From Dehalococcoides mccartyi (lineage in GTDB: Bacteria > Chloroflexota > Dehalococcoidia > GIF9 > DYGU01), in the NCBI GenBank assembly GCA_020724525.1, contig DYGU01000008.1, positions 1 to 63,767 of the forward strand: a stretch of DNA of 63,767 nucleotides, read 5' to 3'. Position numbers and translations under genes: made by a program. The notes below the pieces were generated by a model. The model worked only from the letters and a program-made list of their open reading frames with translations, made no database searches and had not been told where the DNA came from. Below, piece by piece: positions 34,746 to 45,998 of the stretch (position 1 is the stretch's first letter; every line of letters begins with the position of its first letter).

Positions 34746-35988
34746 AGTAAAAGGAAGGGTAAAGGCACCTTATTCTAAGAGTTACACTATTCGAGGCTTG
34801 GTATGTGCTGCTTTAGCCAGAGGTCAAAGTAAGATTATAAATCCTCTGATTTCAGATGATACTCAAGTGTCTCTAAATGTGTTGAACAAGGTTGGAATCC
34901 AAGTTCATCAAAAAGGGAACCACTGGCAGGTCATCGGAGGTGATTTTCATGAACCGGCTGAAGAGCTCTTTTGTGGTGAATCAGCAGCGACTTTAAGGTT
35001 TATGACTGCTATCTGTTCACTAATTTCCGGAAAATCCCGACTCACTGCTGGACACTCCCTTTCGAAAAGACCAGTCGGTCTCTTAGTCCAAGCCCTTAGG
35101 CAGTTAGAGGTAAATTGCTCCTGTTATGATAATGAAGTCCCGGTGATAGTTGAGGGGGGTAGACTAAGGGGTGGGGTGGTTGAATTGCCGGGCAATATTA
35201 GCTCTCAGTTCGTATCAGCATTATTGTTTATATCGCCTTTCGCTGCTGAGGGTGTCAAAATTAAATTAACTACACCATTAGAATCAAGACCCTTCATATT
35301 GATGACCTTAGATTGTCTGGAAAAGTTCGGGATAAAAGTAAAGTCCTCCCCAGACCTCAGGGAATTTGAAGTTGGGAAACAAACTTATAAGCCAACGGAA
35401 TTTGTGGTGGAAGGAGATTGGTCATCGGCTTCATACCTGTTAGCCTTGGGGGCTGGTGCTGGAGAGGTAAAAGTGGAGAACCTGAATTCAGAAAGTTCAC
35501 AAGGCGACAAGGTGATACTAACCCTTTTAAAAAACATGGGTGCTTTGGTTGAAACAGACCGAGATTCGATAACGGTAAAGAAATCAACGTTGAATGCCAT
35601 ACGAGCTGACCTTTCGGACTGTATAGACCTTCTACCAACAATGACAGCTCTGGCAGCAGTGGCAGAAGGAGTAAGCGAATTTACTGGAATTGAAAGGGCG
35701 CGAATAAAGGAATCCGACAGAGTTTCCGCATTACGGGAAGGGTTGGAAAGAATGGGCATAAAAGTTAGTGAAAGAAAAGATAAGTTGACTATTGTTGGTG
35801 CCAGCCCCAAAGGCGCGACTATAGATGTAAAGGGAGACCACAGAATTGCCATGGCTTTCGGTGTCCTTGGTGCCCTATCCGGGGGAAAGACAATAATAAA
35901 TAATGCTGAATGTGTTTCAAAGACATTTCCAGAGTTCTGGGATGTATTAAGAAACGTTGGAGTTGAGGTGGAAACAAATGGGAAATAG
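34720..35988 (+). CDS. aroA: 3-phosphoshikimate 1-carboxyvinyltransferase (EPSP synthase)
   Basis: Transfers enolpyruvyl from PEP to shikimate-3-phosphate. [10 protein letters not shown] near the N-terminus holds the substrate Lys/Ser; [10 protein letters not shown] near 87, [13 protein letters not shown], and [36 protein letters not shown] follow in order. 422 aa, normal length. Overlaps aroK by 26 bases. The first active-site loop has E-S-A-A-T-L-R in place of the commoner NAGTxxR, as in class II-type enzymes, which are often glyphosate tolerant. Confidence 0.95.
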   Translation: MKVSICQSEVKGRVKAPYSKSYTIRGLVCAALARGQSKIINPLISDDTQVSLNVLNKVGIQVHQKGNHWQVIGGDFHEPAEELFCGESAATLRFMTAICSLISGKSRLTAGHSLSKRPVGLLVQALRQLEVNCSCYDNEVPVIVEGGRLRGGVVELPGNISSQFVSALLFISPFAAEGVKIKLTTPLESRPFILMTLDCLEKFGIKVKSSPDLREFEVGKQTYKPTEFVVEGDWSSASYLLALGAGAGEVKVENLNSESSQGDKVILTLLKNMGALVETDRDSITVKKSTLNAIRADLSDCIDLLPTMTALAAVAEGVSEFTGIERARIKESDRVSALREGLERMGIKVSERKDKLTIVGASPKGATIDVKGDHRIAMAFGVLGALSGGKTIINNAECVSKTFPEFWDVLRNVGVEVETNGK

Positions 35989-37069
35989 TTTAGGCAAGCT
36001 CTTTGTAGTGACCAGCTTTGGCGAAAGTCACGGTATATGTGTAGGTACCATCATAGAAGGGTGTCCCGCAGGTCTACCAATCACGGTTGAAGATATTCAA
36101 AGGGAGGTAGATAAAAGAAAACCGCAAACAAGTATAGCTGCTACACAAAGAATAGAGGAAGACAAAGTCGAGATTCTGTCTGGTGTCTTTAACGGAATTA
36201 CTACCGGCGCTCCTATCTGCCTGTTGATATGGAATAAAGATATTGATTCGAGTGAGTATGAAAAAATGAAAATCACCCCCAGACCTGGTCACGCCGATTA
36301 TACTGCCTTCATGAAATATGGGGGATTCAATGACTTCCGAGGCGGGGGCAGGTTCTCAGGAAGAATCACCCTTACTTTTGTCACGGCTGGTGCTATTGCC
36401 AAGAAGTTACTCAATCTTAGGGGCATTGAAGTCCTGGCTCATGCTGTTGAGATAGGTGGAGTAAAAGCCAAACCGAAGGGATTTGATGAAATAAGAGAGA
36501 GCGTTGGAAAAAACCCGCTCAAGTGCGCTGACGCGGAAGCTATTGAAGCGATGGCTAAAGCTATTGAAAGAGCTAAAGAGGAAGGTGATAGTATTGGAGG
36601 TGTAATAGAGGGCATTGCCCTCAATGTGCCTGTTGGTTTAGGAGAACCGGTCTTTGATACACTGGAGGGAGACTTAGCTAAAGCTCTTTTTGCTATTCCA
36701 GCTGTTAAAGGGGTCGAGTTCGGCTCAGGTTTCTCAGCCGCACAGAAAAAGGGGTCAGAAAATAATGATGTGTTTATTATTAAGAATGACAAGATAGTTG
36801 CTACTACCAACAACGCTGGTGGCATTCTCGGTGGGATAAGTAATGGTATGCCAATAGTCGTCCGAGTTGCGATTAAGCCAGTATCTTCCATACGTAAGAT
36901 CCAGGAGACCATTGACATTAAAACGGGGGAAAAAGTCAATCTGTTGCTTGGGGGAAGACACGATGTTTGTATTGTTCCGAGGGCAGTTGTTGTTGTTGAA
37001 GCGATGATAGCAGTAACTCTTTGTGACTTTGCTATGAGAGCTGAATTGCTTCCGAGGGTAATAAAATGA
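35978..37069 (+). CDS. aroC: Chorismate synthase
   Basis: Final common step: EPSP to chorismate, needing reduced flavin. Motifs: [49 protein letters not shown] and [18 protein letters not shown] chose ATG 35978 ([19 protein letters not shown], 363 aa), which has GAGGTGG upstream; a TTG at 35957 would extend into aroA unnecessarily. Overlaps the aroA end by 11 bases. Confidence 0.97.
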   Translation: MGNSLGKLFVVTSFGESHGICVGTIIEGCPAGLPITVEDIQREVDKRKPQTSIAATQRIEEDKVEILSGVFNGITTGAPICLLIWNKDIDSSEYEKMKITPRPGHADYTAFMKYGGFNDFRGGGRFSGRITLTFVTAGAIAKKLLNLRGIEVLAHAVEIGGVKAKPKGFDEIRESVGKNPLKCADAEAIEAMAKAIERAKEEGDSIGGVIEGIALNVPVGLGEPVFDTLEGDLAKALFAIPAVKGVEFGSGFSAAQKKGSENNDVFIIKNDKIVATTNNAGGILGGISNGMPIVVRVAIKPVSSIRKIQETIDIKTGEKVNLLLGGRHDVCIVPRAVVVVEAMIAVTLCDFAMRAELLPRVIK

Positions 37070-38133
37070 GTTTAGAAAATTTAAGAAGAAAAATAGATGA
37101 AATCGATGTGGAGATAGTCAAACTCATTGTTGAGCGTATAAGAATTACCCAAGAAATAGGCAAGGAGAAAAAGGAAAAAGGTAAGGAGATTGAGGATAGG
37201 GAGCGAGAGCAAATAGTCTTGGAAAATGTGAGAAGTATTGCCCGAGAAAAAAGAGTGAGCCAGGAAGATATCGAAGGCATTTACAAGCAAATAATGACAG
37301 TATGCAAAAGGATGCAAGGTATTGAAGTTGCTTTTCAAGGCGAAATTGGTGCTTATAGTGAGGAGGCAGCCTTTTGCTTTTTTGGCTCTTCAATTCAACT
37401 CAGACCTTGTGAGAGCTTGGATGAAGTCTTCAAAGTCGTGCAAGATGGTTACGCGCCTTATGGGGTTGTTCCTATAGAGAATTCTTTGGAAGGAAGTATA
37501 AGTCGGACATATGATTTGCTCTTAGACTCAGATGTTAAGGTATACGGTGAAATAGAGCTCAGAATTACCCATTGCTTAATAGCCGGTCCGCAAGCGCGGC
37601 TGGATTTGATAAGAGAGGTTTACTCCCATCCACAGGCTTTGGCTCAGTGTCAGAATTTTTTAAAACATTTGAATTGTAAATTAATCCCTACCTATGATAC
37701 TGCTGGCAGTGTGAAGATGATAAAGGAGAAAGGGATTACAGACGGAGCTGCTGTTGCCAGTGAGCGAGCTGCTGAAATTTACGGGATGAAAGTCCTTGCC
37801 AGGGAGATAGAGGACAATCCCAAAAATTTCACCAGATTTTTTGTTTTATCCAAACACGATTCTCCACCTACAGGAAATGATAAAACATCTGTAGTTTTCT
37901 CAGTGAAGCACAAACCGGGGGCGCTGTATAAAGCCCTTGCTGAATTTGCGGTTAGGGGCATTAACTTAACCAAGATTGAGTCCCGACCAACAAGACAAAA
38001 GCCGTGGGAGTACAATTTCTATCTGGATTTTGAAGGTAACCGGGATGACCCAGTAGTTCAACAAGCTTTAGAGGGCTTGGAAACAACTTCCCTCTTTGTA
38101 AAGGTGTTAGGTTCGTATCCTAAAGCCAAGTGA
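37066..38133 (+). CDS. pheA: Bifunctional chorismate mutase / prephenate dehydratase (P-protein)
   Basis: Converts chorismate to prephenate and then phenylpyruvate. AroQ-type mutase helix bundle (about 1-85: [20 protein letters not shown]), prephenate dehydratase domain (about 90-270) with [10 protein letters not shown] and the catalytic TRFFVLS, then an ACT domain (about 280-350) with KPGALYKAL and [17 protein letters not shown], the phenylalanine feedback site. 355 aa. ATG 37066 overlaps the aroC stop. Confidence 0.96.
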   Translation: MSLENLRRKIDEIDVEIVKLIVERIRITQEIGKEKKEKGKEIEDREREQIVLENVRSIAREKRVSQEDIEGIYKQIMTVCKRMQGIEVAFQGEIGAYSEEAAFCFFGSSIQLRPCESLDEVFKVVQDGYAPYGVVPIENSLEGSISRTYDLLLDSDVKVYGEIELRITHCLIAGPQARLDLIREVYSHPQALAQCQNFLKHLNCKLIPTYDTAGSVKMIKEKGITDGAAVASERAAEIYGMKVLAREIEDNPKNFTRFFVLSKHDSPPTGNDKTSVVFSVKHKPGALYKALAEFAVRGINLTKIESRPTRQKPWEYNFYLDFEGNRDDPVVQQALEGLETTSLFVKVLGSYPKAK

Positions 38134-38154
38134 AGGCAATACCGGAGTGACATA

Positions 38155-39027
38155 GTGAAAAAAATAGCAATAATTGGTGGTTCTGGGAAAATGGGGCAAT
38201 GGTTTGCCAACTTCTTGCTCAAAGACGGCAAGAAGGTAATAATCACTGGACGAGACCAAAGAAAGCTTCTGGAAGTTAAGCAACAACTGGGGGCAGAGGT
38301 GGCTACTAATATCGAGGCGGTTAAAAGTGCCGACATAGTTCTGCTCTCAGTACCGATAGATAATTTTGAAGAAGTTGTTAAAGAAATTTGCCCCTATACA
38401 CGTTCGGAACAAGTTATTCTTGATATAACATCCATCAAAGTTTTCCCTGTTGAAACCATGCACAAGTATATAAAAGTGGGATTAGTGCTGGGGATGCATC
38501 CGATGTTTGGTCCTGGGGCGAAAGATATTAAAGGTCAAAACTTTGTCTTGACACCAAGTAACGAGGACGAAAAGGCTCTTGCTCGTAAAGTGGCAAAATA
38601 TTTAAAAATTAGAGGTGCCAGAACTATCTTTATGACTCCTCATAAACATGATGAACTGATGACCATTATTCTTGGGCTGTCCCATTTTATTGCTATCGTT
38701 TCTGCTGATACGTTGCTGAGTATTGATACACTAAAACAGACTAAAACCATTGGCGGGGTTACTTATAAGGTTTTACTGACATTGGTGGGGGCTGTTATTT
38801 CGGAAGCCCCAGAATTTTATGCCTCTTTGCAGATGAGTTTGCCCAGTATGAGGGAAATTGAGGAGCTTTTCCAAAGAAAGGCAAAATTATGGGCAGATTT
38901 AGTAAAGAATAGAGACAAGCAAAAATTCGTAAAAAGAATGAATAGCTTGAAAAACAGACTTGAGAAAGGCATTCCCGATTTTAATAAAGCCTATGAAAAT
39001 CTTTACCAGATTGTGGAAAGGCTATAG
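38155..39027 (+). CDS. tyrA: Prephenate dehydrogenase
   Basis: Oxidative decarboxylation of prephenate to 4-hydroxyphenylpyruvate for tyrosine. Rossmann motif IIGGSGKMGQWFANFL at the N-terminus, then SVPIDNFEEV, LDITSIK, GMHPMFGPGA and the helical dimer domain. 290 aa, no ACT domain visible. GTG start at 38155 with CCGGAGTGA upstream. Last gene of the operon, 72 bases from the convergent trpA end. Confidence 0.92.
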   Translation: MKKIAIIGGSGKMGQWFANFLLKDGKKVIITGRDQRKLLEVKQQLGAEVATNIEAVKSADIVLLSVPIDNFEEVVKEICPYTRSEQVILDITSIKVFPVETMHKYIKVGLVLGMHPMFGPGAKDIKGQNFVLTPSNEDEKALARKVAKYLKIRGARTIFMTPHKHDELMTIILGLSHFIAIVSADTLLSIDTLKQTKTIGGVTYKVLLTLVGAVISEAPEFYASLQMSLPSMREIEELFQRKAKLWADLVKNRDKQKFVKRMNSLKNRLEKGIPDFNKAYENLYQIVERL

Positions 39028-39099
39028 AAATAGCTAAAGTTTTCCGATTAGAACAAGATTCCTCAGATCACAACTTATGTTGCTCAGTTTGCTTTAAAT

Positions 39100-39885
39100 T
39101 TAGCGCTCTTTATCAATGGCACTCCTGATTTCTTTTATAAAATCTTGGAGCAGTATCAGTGATTCGCTTCCAGCTTCCATAAGCTGAATTATGCGGCTGC
39201 CTATAATCACCCCGTCGGCTATTTTAGCTACCTGCCTGGCTTGCTCTGAAGTAGATATTCCAAATCCAACACAGAGAGGTTGCTTAGTTATCTTTCTCAC
39301 CCTTGCCACAAATGCCTCCAAATTCGCGGGTAGTCTATCTCTAACCCCAGTAAGTCCGGTTACCGTGACCAGGTAGATAAATTGCCGAGACTTCTCAGCT
39401 ACAAGCTTGATACGCTCTTTGGTGCTGGTCGGAGCTAAGAGGTAAATAAGATCGAGACCATATCTTCGGGTGGCAATTTCTAACTCTAAGCCCTCCTCCG
39501 GAGGTAAATCGGGAATAATCAGTCCATCAACACCCGAGTCAGCACAGGCAGCACAGAATTCTTTAATGCCATAATTAAAGACCGGATTGAAGTAAGTCAT
39601 AAACACTAATGGTATTTTAACTTTTCGGCTTAACTCCTTAGCTACCTCAAGGCAGAGTTTTGGGTTGACTCCATTTTGTAGAGCGTGAAAGCTGGCTTTT
39701 TGGATAGTGACACCATCAGCCAGAGGGTCAGAGAAGGGAATCCCAAGCTCTATAATGTCACAGCCACTGTCAGCGAGAAGTGGTGCCACCATTAGGGTTG
39801 TTTCAATATTAGGATAGCCGATGGTGATATACGGGATGAGAGCCTTATGACTTTGTTGAGCAAAGACAGAGGCAATACGGCTCAC
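39100..39885 (-). CDS. trpA: Tryptophan synthase alpha chain
   Basis: Cleaves indole-3-glycerol phosphate to indole and glyceraldehyde-3-phosphate. The catalytic Glu and Asp lie in [15 protein letters not shown] near residue 45-60; [26 protein letters not shown] and VGFGIS complete the barrel. 261 aa. Its start overlaps the trpB stop by 4 bases, favouring equimolar alpha2-beta2 assembly. Last gene of trpEGDCFBA. Confidence 0.97.
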   Translation of the reverse strand: MSRIASVFAQQSHKALIPYITIGYPNIETTLMVAPLLADSGCDIIELGIPFSDPLADGVTIQKASFHALQNGVNPKLCLEVAKELSRKVKIPLVFMTYFNPVFNYGIKEFCAACADSGVDGLIIPDLPPEEGLELEIATRRYGLDLIYLLAPTSTKERIKLVAEKSRQFIYLVTVTGLTGVRDRLPANLEAFVARVRKITKQPLCVGFGISTSEQARQVAKIADGVIIGSRIIQLMEAGSESLILLQDFIKEIRSAIDKER

Positions 39886-41069
39886 AGTTTCACCCCCAGT
39901 GCCTCAGCTACTATATTCATATCTTTATCCCCTCGACCGGAGAGATTGACCACGATAATGTGCTGCTTATCCAGGGAGCTGGCTATCTTGGCTGCATAAA
40001 AGATAGCATGGGCTGGTTCAAGAGCTGGGGCAATACCTTCCGTCCGGCACAGGAGTTGGAAGCCCTCCAGTGCCTCCTCATCAGTTGCTGAAACATAAGT
40101 GATGCGTCCGACATCCTTGTAATAGCTGAGTTCAGGTCCTACCCCAGGGTAATCCAGTCCGGCTGAGATGCTGTGCGTCTCTTGTATCTGCCCATTATCA
40201 TCCTGAAGAATATAAGATTTTGCCCCATGGAGGACTCCTACTCTTCCTCCAATCAGTGAGGCAGCATGTTTGCCAGTCTCCAGCCCTTTACCTGCTGCCT
40301 CTACCCCAATAAGCTTGACCTCGGTATCATTAATAAAGGGGTGGAAGATGCCAATAGCATTACTGCCGCCACCTACACAAGTAACTATATAGTCGGGGAG
40401 GCATTTACACCTATCTAAAATCTGTTGTTTGGTTTCCTTACCTATGACAGATTGGAAATCACGCACCATCAAAGGATAGGGATGGGGACCGACGGTGGAA
40501 CCAAGAAGATAGTAAGTATTCTTGACATTGGTTACCCAGTCCCTTATTGCTTCGTTGACAGCGTCTTTTAGAGTTCGGCTACCTGTAGTCACAAGTCTTA
40601 CTTCTGCCCCCAGTAACTTCATGCGAAATACATTAAGCGACTGACGATGCATATCTTCTTCACCCATGTAAATGATACACACAAGTCTCAGCATGGCACA
40701 CACCGCAGCAGTAGCTACTCCATGCTGCCCGGCACCAGTTTCAGCAATAACCCTTCGCTTTCTCATTCTTTGTGCTAAGAGACCTTGCCCTAAGGCATTG
40801 TTGATCTTATGGGCTCCGGTATGAGCTAAATCTTCTCGCTTTAAAAATATCTGCCCACCACCACAATGTTTAGTAAGCCTTTCCGCAAAATAGAGTGGCG
40901 TTGGACGTCCCGAATAATCGCGAGACAACAAATCGAACTCAACCCAGAATGCTGGATCGTTTCTGGTTTCCTCATAAGCTGACTCCAGCTCATCTAAAGC
41001 TCGTACAAGGACCTCAGGCACAAACCGACCGCCATAGGCTCCGAAATACCCTCTCTTATCAGGGAGCAA
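39882..41069 (-). CDS. trpB: Tryptophan synthase beta chain
   Basis: PLP enzyme joining indole and serine to give tryptophan. PLP lysine in [15 protein letters not shown] near residue 90, [19 protein letters not shown] phosphate loop and [15 protein letters not shown]. 395 aa. TTG start at 41069 behind GGAGGT with 5-base spacing. The alternative beta2 form (TrpB2) is excluded by the length and motifs. Confidence 0.97.
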   Translation of the reverse strand: MLPDKRGYFGAYGGRFVPEVLVRALDELESAYEETRNDPAFWVEFDLLSRDYSGRPTPLYFAERLTKHCGGGQIFLKREDLAHTGAHKINNALGQGLLAQRMRKRRVIAETGAGQHGVATAAVCAMLRLVCIIYMGEEDMHRQSLNVFRMKLLGAEVRLVTTGSRTLKDAVNEAIRDWVTNVKNTYYLLGSTVGPHPYPLMVRDFQSVIGKETKQQILDRCKCLPDYIVTCVGGGSNAIGIFHPFINDTEVKLIGVEAAGKGLETGKHAASLIGGRVGVLHGAKSYILQDDNGQIQETHSISAGLDYPGVGPELSYYKDVGRITYVSATDEEALEGFQLLCRTEGIAPALEPAHAIFYAAKIASSLDKQHIIVVNLSGRGDKDMNIVAEALGVKL

Positions 41070-41116
41070 TAATTACCTCCTTCCCGGCTAAATGCGAACT
41101 TTATTGATAAATCTTC

Positions 41117-41788
41117 TTAATATTCTAACGAGAGAGTACTCCTGTCTGCTTTTCTTACTGCCTCAACAAAAGCTCTAATTTTTGAAGCGTCTTTTTTACC
41201 ATCGCTCTCTACACCTGTGGAGACATCAACTCCCCAAGGCTGAACCTCTTTGACCAGTTGACTAACATTTGCTGGAGTAAGTCCCCCAGCGATAATTACT
41301 GGAAACTTTATCGATATCTCCTTGGCTAATTGCCAGTTAAAAGCTTGCCCGGTCCCGCCATAAACGTTTCCAACTTTTGAATCCAGAAGACAGATGAGGC
41401 TCTGATGGTTGGACAGGTGGTAGCCCATCTCTATATCAGTAAGGATTTCCTTCGTTGTCGTGTTGGGTAGTACATGAATGACTTTGATGATTGGTCGTTC
41501 AATCTCCCGGCAATAGTACCAGGTTTCATCACCACTAAGCTGCACCCAATCCAATTGGCAATAGTCAGCGATGTAGTTAACTTCCCGAGCTATTGAATTC
41601 ACGAAAACGCCGACTATAGCCGGGCGAGGTCTGAGACCGTGTATCGTTTCAACTATCTGCAACGCCTTTTGGGGGGATACTTGACGCTTACTTGAGGCAA
41701 AGACCAGCCCCAAGAAATCGGCACCAACTTCAGCTGCTACCAGGGCATTCTCCACCCGAGATAAGCCGCAAATTTTTACTTTGGTCAC
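41117..41788 (-). CDS. trpF: Phosphoribosylanthranilate isomerase
   Basis: Amadori rearrangement in tryptophan synthesis. General-base cysteine in [13 protein letters not shown] at the N-terminus and the catalytic Asp region [10 protein letters not shown] near the C-terminus, with [11 protein letters not shown]. 223 aa. ATG 41788 overlaps the trpC stop by 4 bases. Confidence 0.96.
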   Translation of the reverse strand: MTKVKICGLSRVENALVAAEVGADFLGLVFASSKRQVSPQKALQIVETIHGLRPRPAIVGVFVNSIAREVNYIADYCQLDWVQLSGDETWYYCREIERPIIKVIHVLPNTTTKEILTDIEMGYHLSNHQSLICLLDSKVGNVYGGTGQAFNWQLAKEISIKFPVIIAGGLTPANVSQLVKEVQPWGVDVSTGVESDGKKDASKIRAFVEAVRKADRSTLSLEY

Positions 41789-42561
41789 AGTAGCTCCTTT
41801 ATCTTCGCTGCGATGTCCCTCGCCAATATTAGAGACTCGCCCACAAGAGCCGCATCAACACCCCATTGTCTCAGCTTTTCCATATCACTGTGGTCTTTTA
41901 TACCGCTTTCACTGACCACTATTCGATCTTGTGGGATAAGGGGGCGTAAATTTTTGGTGGTAGCAAGGTCTACAGTAAATGTATTGAGGTTCCGGTTATT
42001 AATGCCGATGATCTTAGCTTCGCTCCGTAGAGCAATTTCAAGCTCAACTTCGTTATGTACCTCCACTAAACAGCTCATGCCCAATTCATGGGTTAGCTGA
42101 AGTAGCTCCTTTAGCTTCTCCGGTGTTAAAATAGACACGATAAGTAGTAAGCTATCAGCGCCATAAGCCCGGGATTCGTAGATATGGTAGGGATCATAGA
42201 GAAAGTCCTTCCGGAGTAGAGGCAGTCTCCTGTTTCGCAGTGCGTTCTTTATGGCCTTTAGGTAGTTGAGGTTACCTTGAAAGTATTTAGCTTCGGTTAC
42301 CACTGAAATGGCTGAAGCACCATTATTAGCGTAGATTTGGGCTATCTCCACCGGGTTAAAATCGGGACGAAGAATGCCCATTGATGGTGACGCTTTCTTG
42401 ACCTCCGCAATAAGCTGGACACCGTCGCCACGGAGAGCCGAAGTAAAGTCGAGCGGCGGAGACTGTTCTGATGCTATCCTTCGTACCTCTTCCAAAGGGA
42501 AAACACGTTTTCTTACTTTGAGTTCTACTAGACTATCAGATATTATCTGTTTTAAAATCAT
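41785..42561 (-). CDS. trpC: Indole-3-glycerol phosphate synthase
   Basis: Ring closure of CdRP to indole-3-glycerol phosphate. Catalytic lysines in [13 protein letters not shown] near residue 50 and [15 protein letters not shown] near 115; [10 protein letters not shown] and VSESGIK follow. 258 aa, stand-alone (not fused to trpF). The trpD stop lies 7 bases upstream. Confidence 0.97.
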   Translation of the reverse strand: MILKQIISDSLVELKVRKRVFPLEEVRRIASEQSPPLDFTSALRGDGVQLIAEVKKASPSMGILRPDFNPVEIAQIYANNGASAISVVTEAKYFQGNLNYLKAIKNALRNRRLPLLRKDFLYDPYHIYESRAYGADSLLLIVSILTPEKLKELLQLTHELGMSCLVEVHNEVELEIALRSEAKIIGINNRNLNTFTVDLATTKNLRPLIPQDRIVVSESGIKDHSDMEKLRQWGVDAALVGESLILARDIAAKIKELL

Positions 42562-42568
42562 TAGATGC

Positions 42569-43597
42569 TCACCAATTCAAGCTTTGACTAAACTCGATTA
42601 GCTGTTCTAATTTCGCTAAAGCACGGCCGCTGTCTATTGCCTCTCGAGCTATCTCCACACCTTCTTCGAGTGATTGCACCCTATCTCCAGCAAGTAGGGC
42701 TGCTGCTGCATTCATTAATACTATGTCTCGTCTTGGTCCCTTCTTACCTGTTAACACGCGCTGCATTATCTCCGCATTCTCAACTGGTGTGCCCCCTTTC
42801 ACTGTCTTTACTGGTGCCCTCTTAAAGCCAAAATGCTCGGGGGACACACAATAAGGAAAAGCAATATGGAGTTCGTCACCTGCCTTGACCTCCCATATCA
42901 TAGACCTCCCTGTGACTGAGATTTCATCTATTCCATTCAACCCGTGTACTACCAAAGCGTGCTTGGCTCCCAGGTGATAGAGGGCGAAGGCAATCTTCTC
43001 TGCCAACTCCTTATCGGGAACGCCAACGACTTGATATTCTGCCCTAGCCGGGTTAGTCAGTGGACCGATGGTATTAAACACAGTGCGGATTCCGATCTCA
43101 CGCCTGGGAGCAGCAACATATTTCATGGCTGGATGGAATAACGGGGCAAACATAAAGCCTATCCCTACTTCTTTGAGACACTTCTGCACCTGTTCTGGAT
43201 TGAGGTTGATTCTGACACCTAAAGCCTCAAGGACGTCAGCACTGCCACACTGGCTACTCATAGCCCGGTTACCATGCTTGGCTACTTTGATACCAGCCCC
43301 GACAGCGACAAAGGCAGCTACCGTAGAGATATTAAAAGTGTGCAGACCATCACCCCCAGTCCCACATGTGTCTACTACCGGTTCATCAATAGCGACAGGA
43401 ACAACTTTGGACCTCATTGTCTTAGCCAATCCAACAATTTCATCAACAGTTTCCCCTTTGAGCCTGAGCGCCGTGACGAAGGCACCAAATTGAGCTGGAG
43501 TAACTTCACCGTCCACGATCTCTTCCATCACCTGTGCTGCTTCCTCCATAGAAAGCGAATGTCCTGATACCAGTAAAGCAATGGCTTCCTTAATCAT
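42569..43597 (-). CDS. trpD: Anthranilate phosphoribosyltransferase
   Basis: Joins anthranilate with PRPP (made by Prs at 20.7 kb). PRPP loop DTCGTGGDGLHTFNIST near residue 78, KHGNRAMSSQCGSADVLEALG and TIGPLTNPA. 342 aa, not fused to trpG. ATG 43597 overlaps the trpG end by 8 bases. Confidence 0.97.
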   Translation of the reverse strand: MIKEAIALLVSGHSLSMEEAAQVMEEIVDGEVTPAQFGAFVTALRLKGETVDEIVGLAKTMRSKVVPVAIDEPVVDTCGTGGDGLHTFNISTVAAFVAVGAGIKVAKHGNRAMSSQCGSADVLEALGVRINLNPEQVQKCLKEVGIGFMFAPLFHPAMKYVAAPRREIGIRTVFNTIGPLTNPARAEYQVVGVPDKELAEKIAFALYHLGAKHALVVHGLNGIDEISVTGRSMIWEVKAGDELHIAFPYCVSPEHFGFKRAPVKTVKGGTPVENAEIMQRVLTGKKGPRRDIVLMNAAAALLAGDRVQSLEEGVEIAREAIDSGRALAKLEQLIEFSQSLNW

Positions 43598-44162
43598 TGT
43601 TTTCTCCTAAAAAATTTCTTAATATGTCTTTACCCACTTGAGTCATAAATGATTCGGGGTGAAACTGGATACCTTCTACTGGGTGCTGGTGGTGCCGTAG
43701 ACCCATAATTGTGCCATCAGTAGTCCAGGCAGTTACCTGAAGGCAGTCAGGGAGTCTATCAGATAACACTACCAGCGAGTGATAACGGATAGCCGAGAAG
43801 GGGTTGGGAAGCCCAGCAAGCACTCCTTGGCTATTGTGATATATTAAAGATGACTTGCCATGCCTGATCTCCTTAGCTCGCCCAATGGAAGCACCATAGC
43901 TATAACCAATACATTGGTGCCCTAAACAGACCCCGAGTATCGGCAATTTGGGACCAAAATAACGGATGATCTCGTTGGATATCCCAGCTCGCAGCGGTGT
44001 CGAGGGGCCGGGTGAGATAACTATCCGCTTAGGCTTCATCTTGTTAATTTCCTCAAGAGCGAGCTTATTGTTGCGGACTACCAGTACTTCCTCGCCCAAC
44101 TCACTTAAATACTGGAAGAGGTTATAGGTGAAGCTGTCGTAGTTATCAATCAGTAACAGCAT
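43590..44162 (-). CDS. trpG: Anthranilate synthase component II (glutamine amidotransferase)
   Basis: Supplies ammonia from glutamine to TrpE. Oxyanion-hole SPGPSTP, nucleophile in GVCLGHQCIGYSYG near residue 80, and the His-Glu pair in GIQFHPESFMT near the C-terminus. 190 aa. It may also serve p-aminobenzoate synthesis, since no separate pabA is in the window. Follows trpE by 12 bases. Confidence 0.95.
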   Translation of the reverse strand: MLLLIDNYDSFTYNLFQYLSELGEEVLVVRNNKLALEEINKMKPKRIVISPGPSTPLRAGISNEIIRYFGPKLPILGVCLGHQCIGYSYGASIGRAKEIRHGKSSLIYHNSQGVLAGLPNPFSAIRYHSLVVLSDRLPDCLQVTAWTTDGTIMGLRHHQHPVEGIQFHPESFMTQVGKDILRNFLGENND

Positions 44163-44174
44163 GATTCCTCTTGA

Positions 44175-45617
44175 CTATCGGTCTGCACTCTCAGCTTGGG
44201 TGATAGCTTTGAGTAGCGCCCGAGCTTTGTTCACAGTTTCTTCAAATTCCTGCTCAGGCACGCTATCGTAAACGATTCCACACCCTGCTTGCACATAGGC
44301 AATACCTTTCGTCATCACTATAGTCCTTATAGTAATAGCCATGTCCATGTTGTTTGAGAAAGAGAAGTAGCCGACAGCCCCAGCGTATGGTCCCCTTTTT
44401 TCAGGCTCAAGCTCAGCGATTATTTCCATAGCCCGAATTTTTGGAGCACCCGATACAGTGCCCGCAGGAAAGCAAGCTCGCAGGGCATCAAAGACAGTCA
44501 TGTCTCGCCGCAGCTTACCCTGTACATGAGTAACTAAATGCATAACATGGGAGTAGCGCTCGACATCCATTAGTTCACTAACCTTAACTGTGCCAGGCTC
44601 ACTCACACGCCCGATATCGTTGCGTCCCAAGTCTACCAGCATAATGTGCTCAGCGCACTCCTTTTCATCACCACGTAGTTCCTGCTCCAGCAAAGTATCC
44701 TCAACCGGGTCTTTTCCTCGGGGTCTGGTTCCAGCCAGCGGGCGGGTCATTACCATACCATCCTCTACCCTCACCAGAATCTCGGGGGAAGCACCAATAA
44801 TGTAAAAGCCGGTAAGGTCAAGAAAGAACATATATGGGGAGGGATTGATAGTACGTAGGGCTCTATAGATCTCAAAGGGAGCGACATCAGTAGGTTGGGT
44901 CAAGCGTTGGGACAGCACCACCTGAATAACCTCACCAGCAATGATATACTCCTTTATTCTAAGTATGTTGGCTTCAAACTCCTCTTTAGAGAAATTGGAG
45001 GAAAGGTTATAGGTGCTTGTAGGCTTAACCAGATTTTTCATGCCGTGTCTTGGTTGGAGTGGTTGGCTCAATCTTTCCACCAAGTTATCGATCTTGTCCA
45101 CTGCCTTTTGATAGGCTTCCTCTGTGTCTTCGTCGAGATGAGCAAGGCTCAAAACTTTAATCTTATGAGTAACATGGTCAAAGACAAGTATAGTATCTAC
45201 GAACATAAATAGTGATTCAGGTAATCCTAAGGGATCGGAGGCTGGGGATGGTAACCCCTCGAAGCGAGTGGCTGTTTCGTAGGCAAGATAGCCCACCGCG
45301 CCGCCACAGAACCTGGGAAGACCGTTTACTGGTATTGTCTTATACTTGTTCAATTCCTCAGCAATGAGGGGAAGAGGATCAATCCTATCTTCTCCTTTAG
45401 TAGTTAACACCCGGTACGGCTCGGTACCTATAAAGCTATAGCGAGCTAGTCGTTGACCCCCCTCAACACTTTCCAGAAGGAAAGAATAGCCACCGCGATT
45501 AACTTTTAAGAAGGCAGACACAGGTGTCTCCAGGTCGGCAACAATTTCACAATAAATAGGTATTAGATTACCATCCTTCTTATACTTCTTGACTTCTTCC
45601 AATGTTGGATAATACAT
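44175..45617 (-). CDS. trpE: Anthranilate synthase component I
   Basis: Makes anthranilate from chorismate, the committed tryptophan step. N-terminal feedback site with [10 protein letters not shown], and the chorismate-binding core with [68 protein letters not shown] chose ATG 45617 ([16 protein letters not shown], 480 aa) with AAGGAGG upstream; the frame is open further to 45695 but that part overlaps the T-box terminator. First gene of the operon. Confidence 0.97.
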   Translation of the reverse strand: MYYPTLEEVKKYKKDGNLIPIYCEIVADLETPVSAFLKVNRGGYSFLLESVEGGQRLARYSFIGTEPYRVLTTKGEDRIDPLPLIAEELNKYKTIPVNGLPRFCGGAVGYLAYETATRFEGLPSPASDPLGLPESLFMFVDTILVFDHVTHKIKVLSLAHLDEDTEEAYQKAVDKIDNLVERLSQPLQPRHGMKNLVKPTSTYNLSSNFSKEEFEANILRIKEYIIAGEVIQVVLSQRLTQPTDVAPFEIYRALRTINPSPYMFFLDLTGFYIIGASPEILVRVEDGMVMTRPLAGTRPRGKDPVEDTLLEQELRGDEKECAEHIMLVDLGRNDIGRVSEPGTVKVSELMDVERYSHVMHLVTHVQGKLRRDMTVFDALRACFPAGTVSGAPKIRAMEIIAELEPEKRGPYAGAVGYFSFSNNMDMAITIRTIVMTKGIAYVQAGCGIVYDSVPEQEFEETVNKARALLKAITQAESADR

Positions 45618-45644
45618 ACAACCTCCTTCGGCATCGCCACAAAA

Positions 45645-45935
45645 ATAAAATCCCCTCACCCATAGGGGCGAGGGGATTATCCTTCGCGGTGCCACCCTAC
45701 TTGATTGCCAGCTTTAGGCAACCATCTCTTTCAGGTATGGCTTCAGCATTTTAAAGCGATACCCTAAGCTCTGCTAACGGTGCTCACTCCGTCGAAGCCT
45801 ACTCAGAGAAAACCCTTTCGGTTCGCAGCTCCCGAGTCCATTCAGCCTCTGCGCCAGCACTGGCTCTCACCTTACCCAGCTCTCTGGGCTTCGCTGGAGG
45901 CATACTAGTCTCGTTCTCAGCCTTTTGCTTTTCTG
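45645..45935 (-). promoter_or_regulatory. T-box riboswitch (Trp specifier) of the trp operon
   Basis: On the minus strand the T-box sequence AGGGTGGCACCGCG (45698-45685) is exact. It is followed by the terminator hairpin AATCCCCTCGCCC...GGTGAGGGGATT and TTTTATTTTT (45678-45641). In the upstream stem I the GAATGGAC specifier region places UGG (Trp) at 45840-45838. Uncharged tRNA-Trp would pair and favour the antiterminator, allowing trpE expression. The 5' limit of stem I (about 45915-45935) is approximate. Confidence 0.93.
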
Positions 45936-45998
45936 TTGTATTAGTTAAGCTAAATTCTACAAAATCTATCAATCCTTTGTCAAGCGAGCTCACTGAGG

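Noticed and set aside
45618-45695. N-terminal extension of trpE
   Set aside because: The 26 extra codons lie across the T-box terminator; the internal ATG with AAGGAGG is the obvious start.
45799-45993. 64-codon minus-strand frame upstream of trpE
   Set aside because: It coincides with T-box stem I; structured RNA explains the region.
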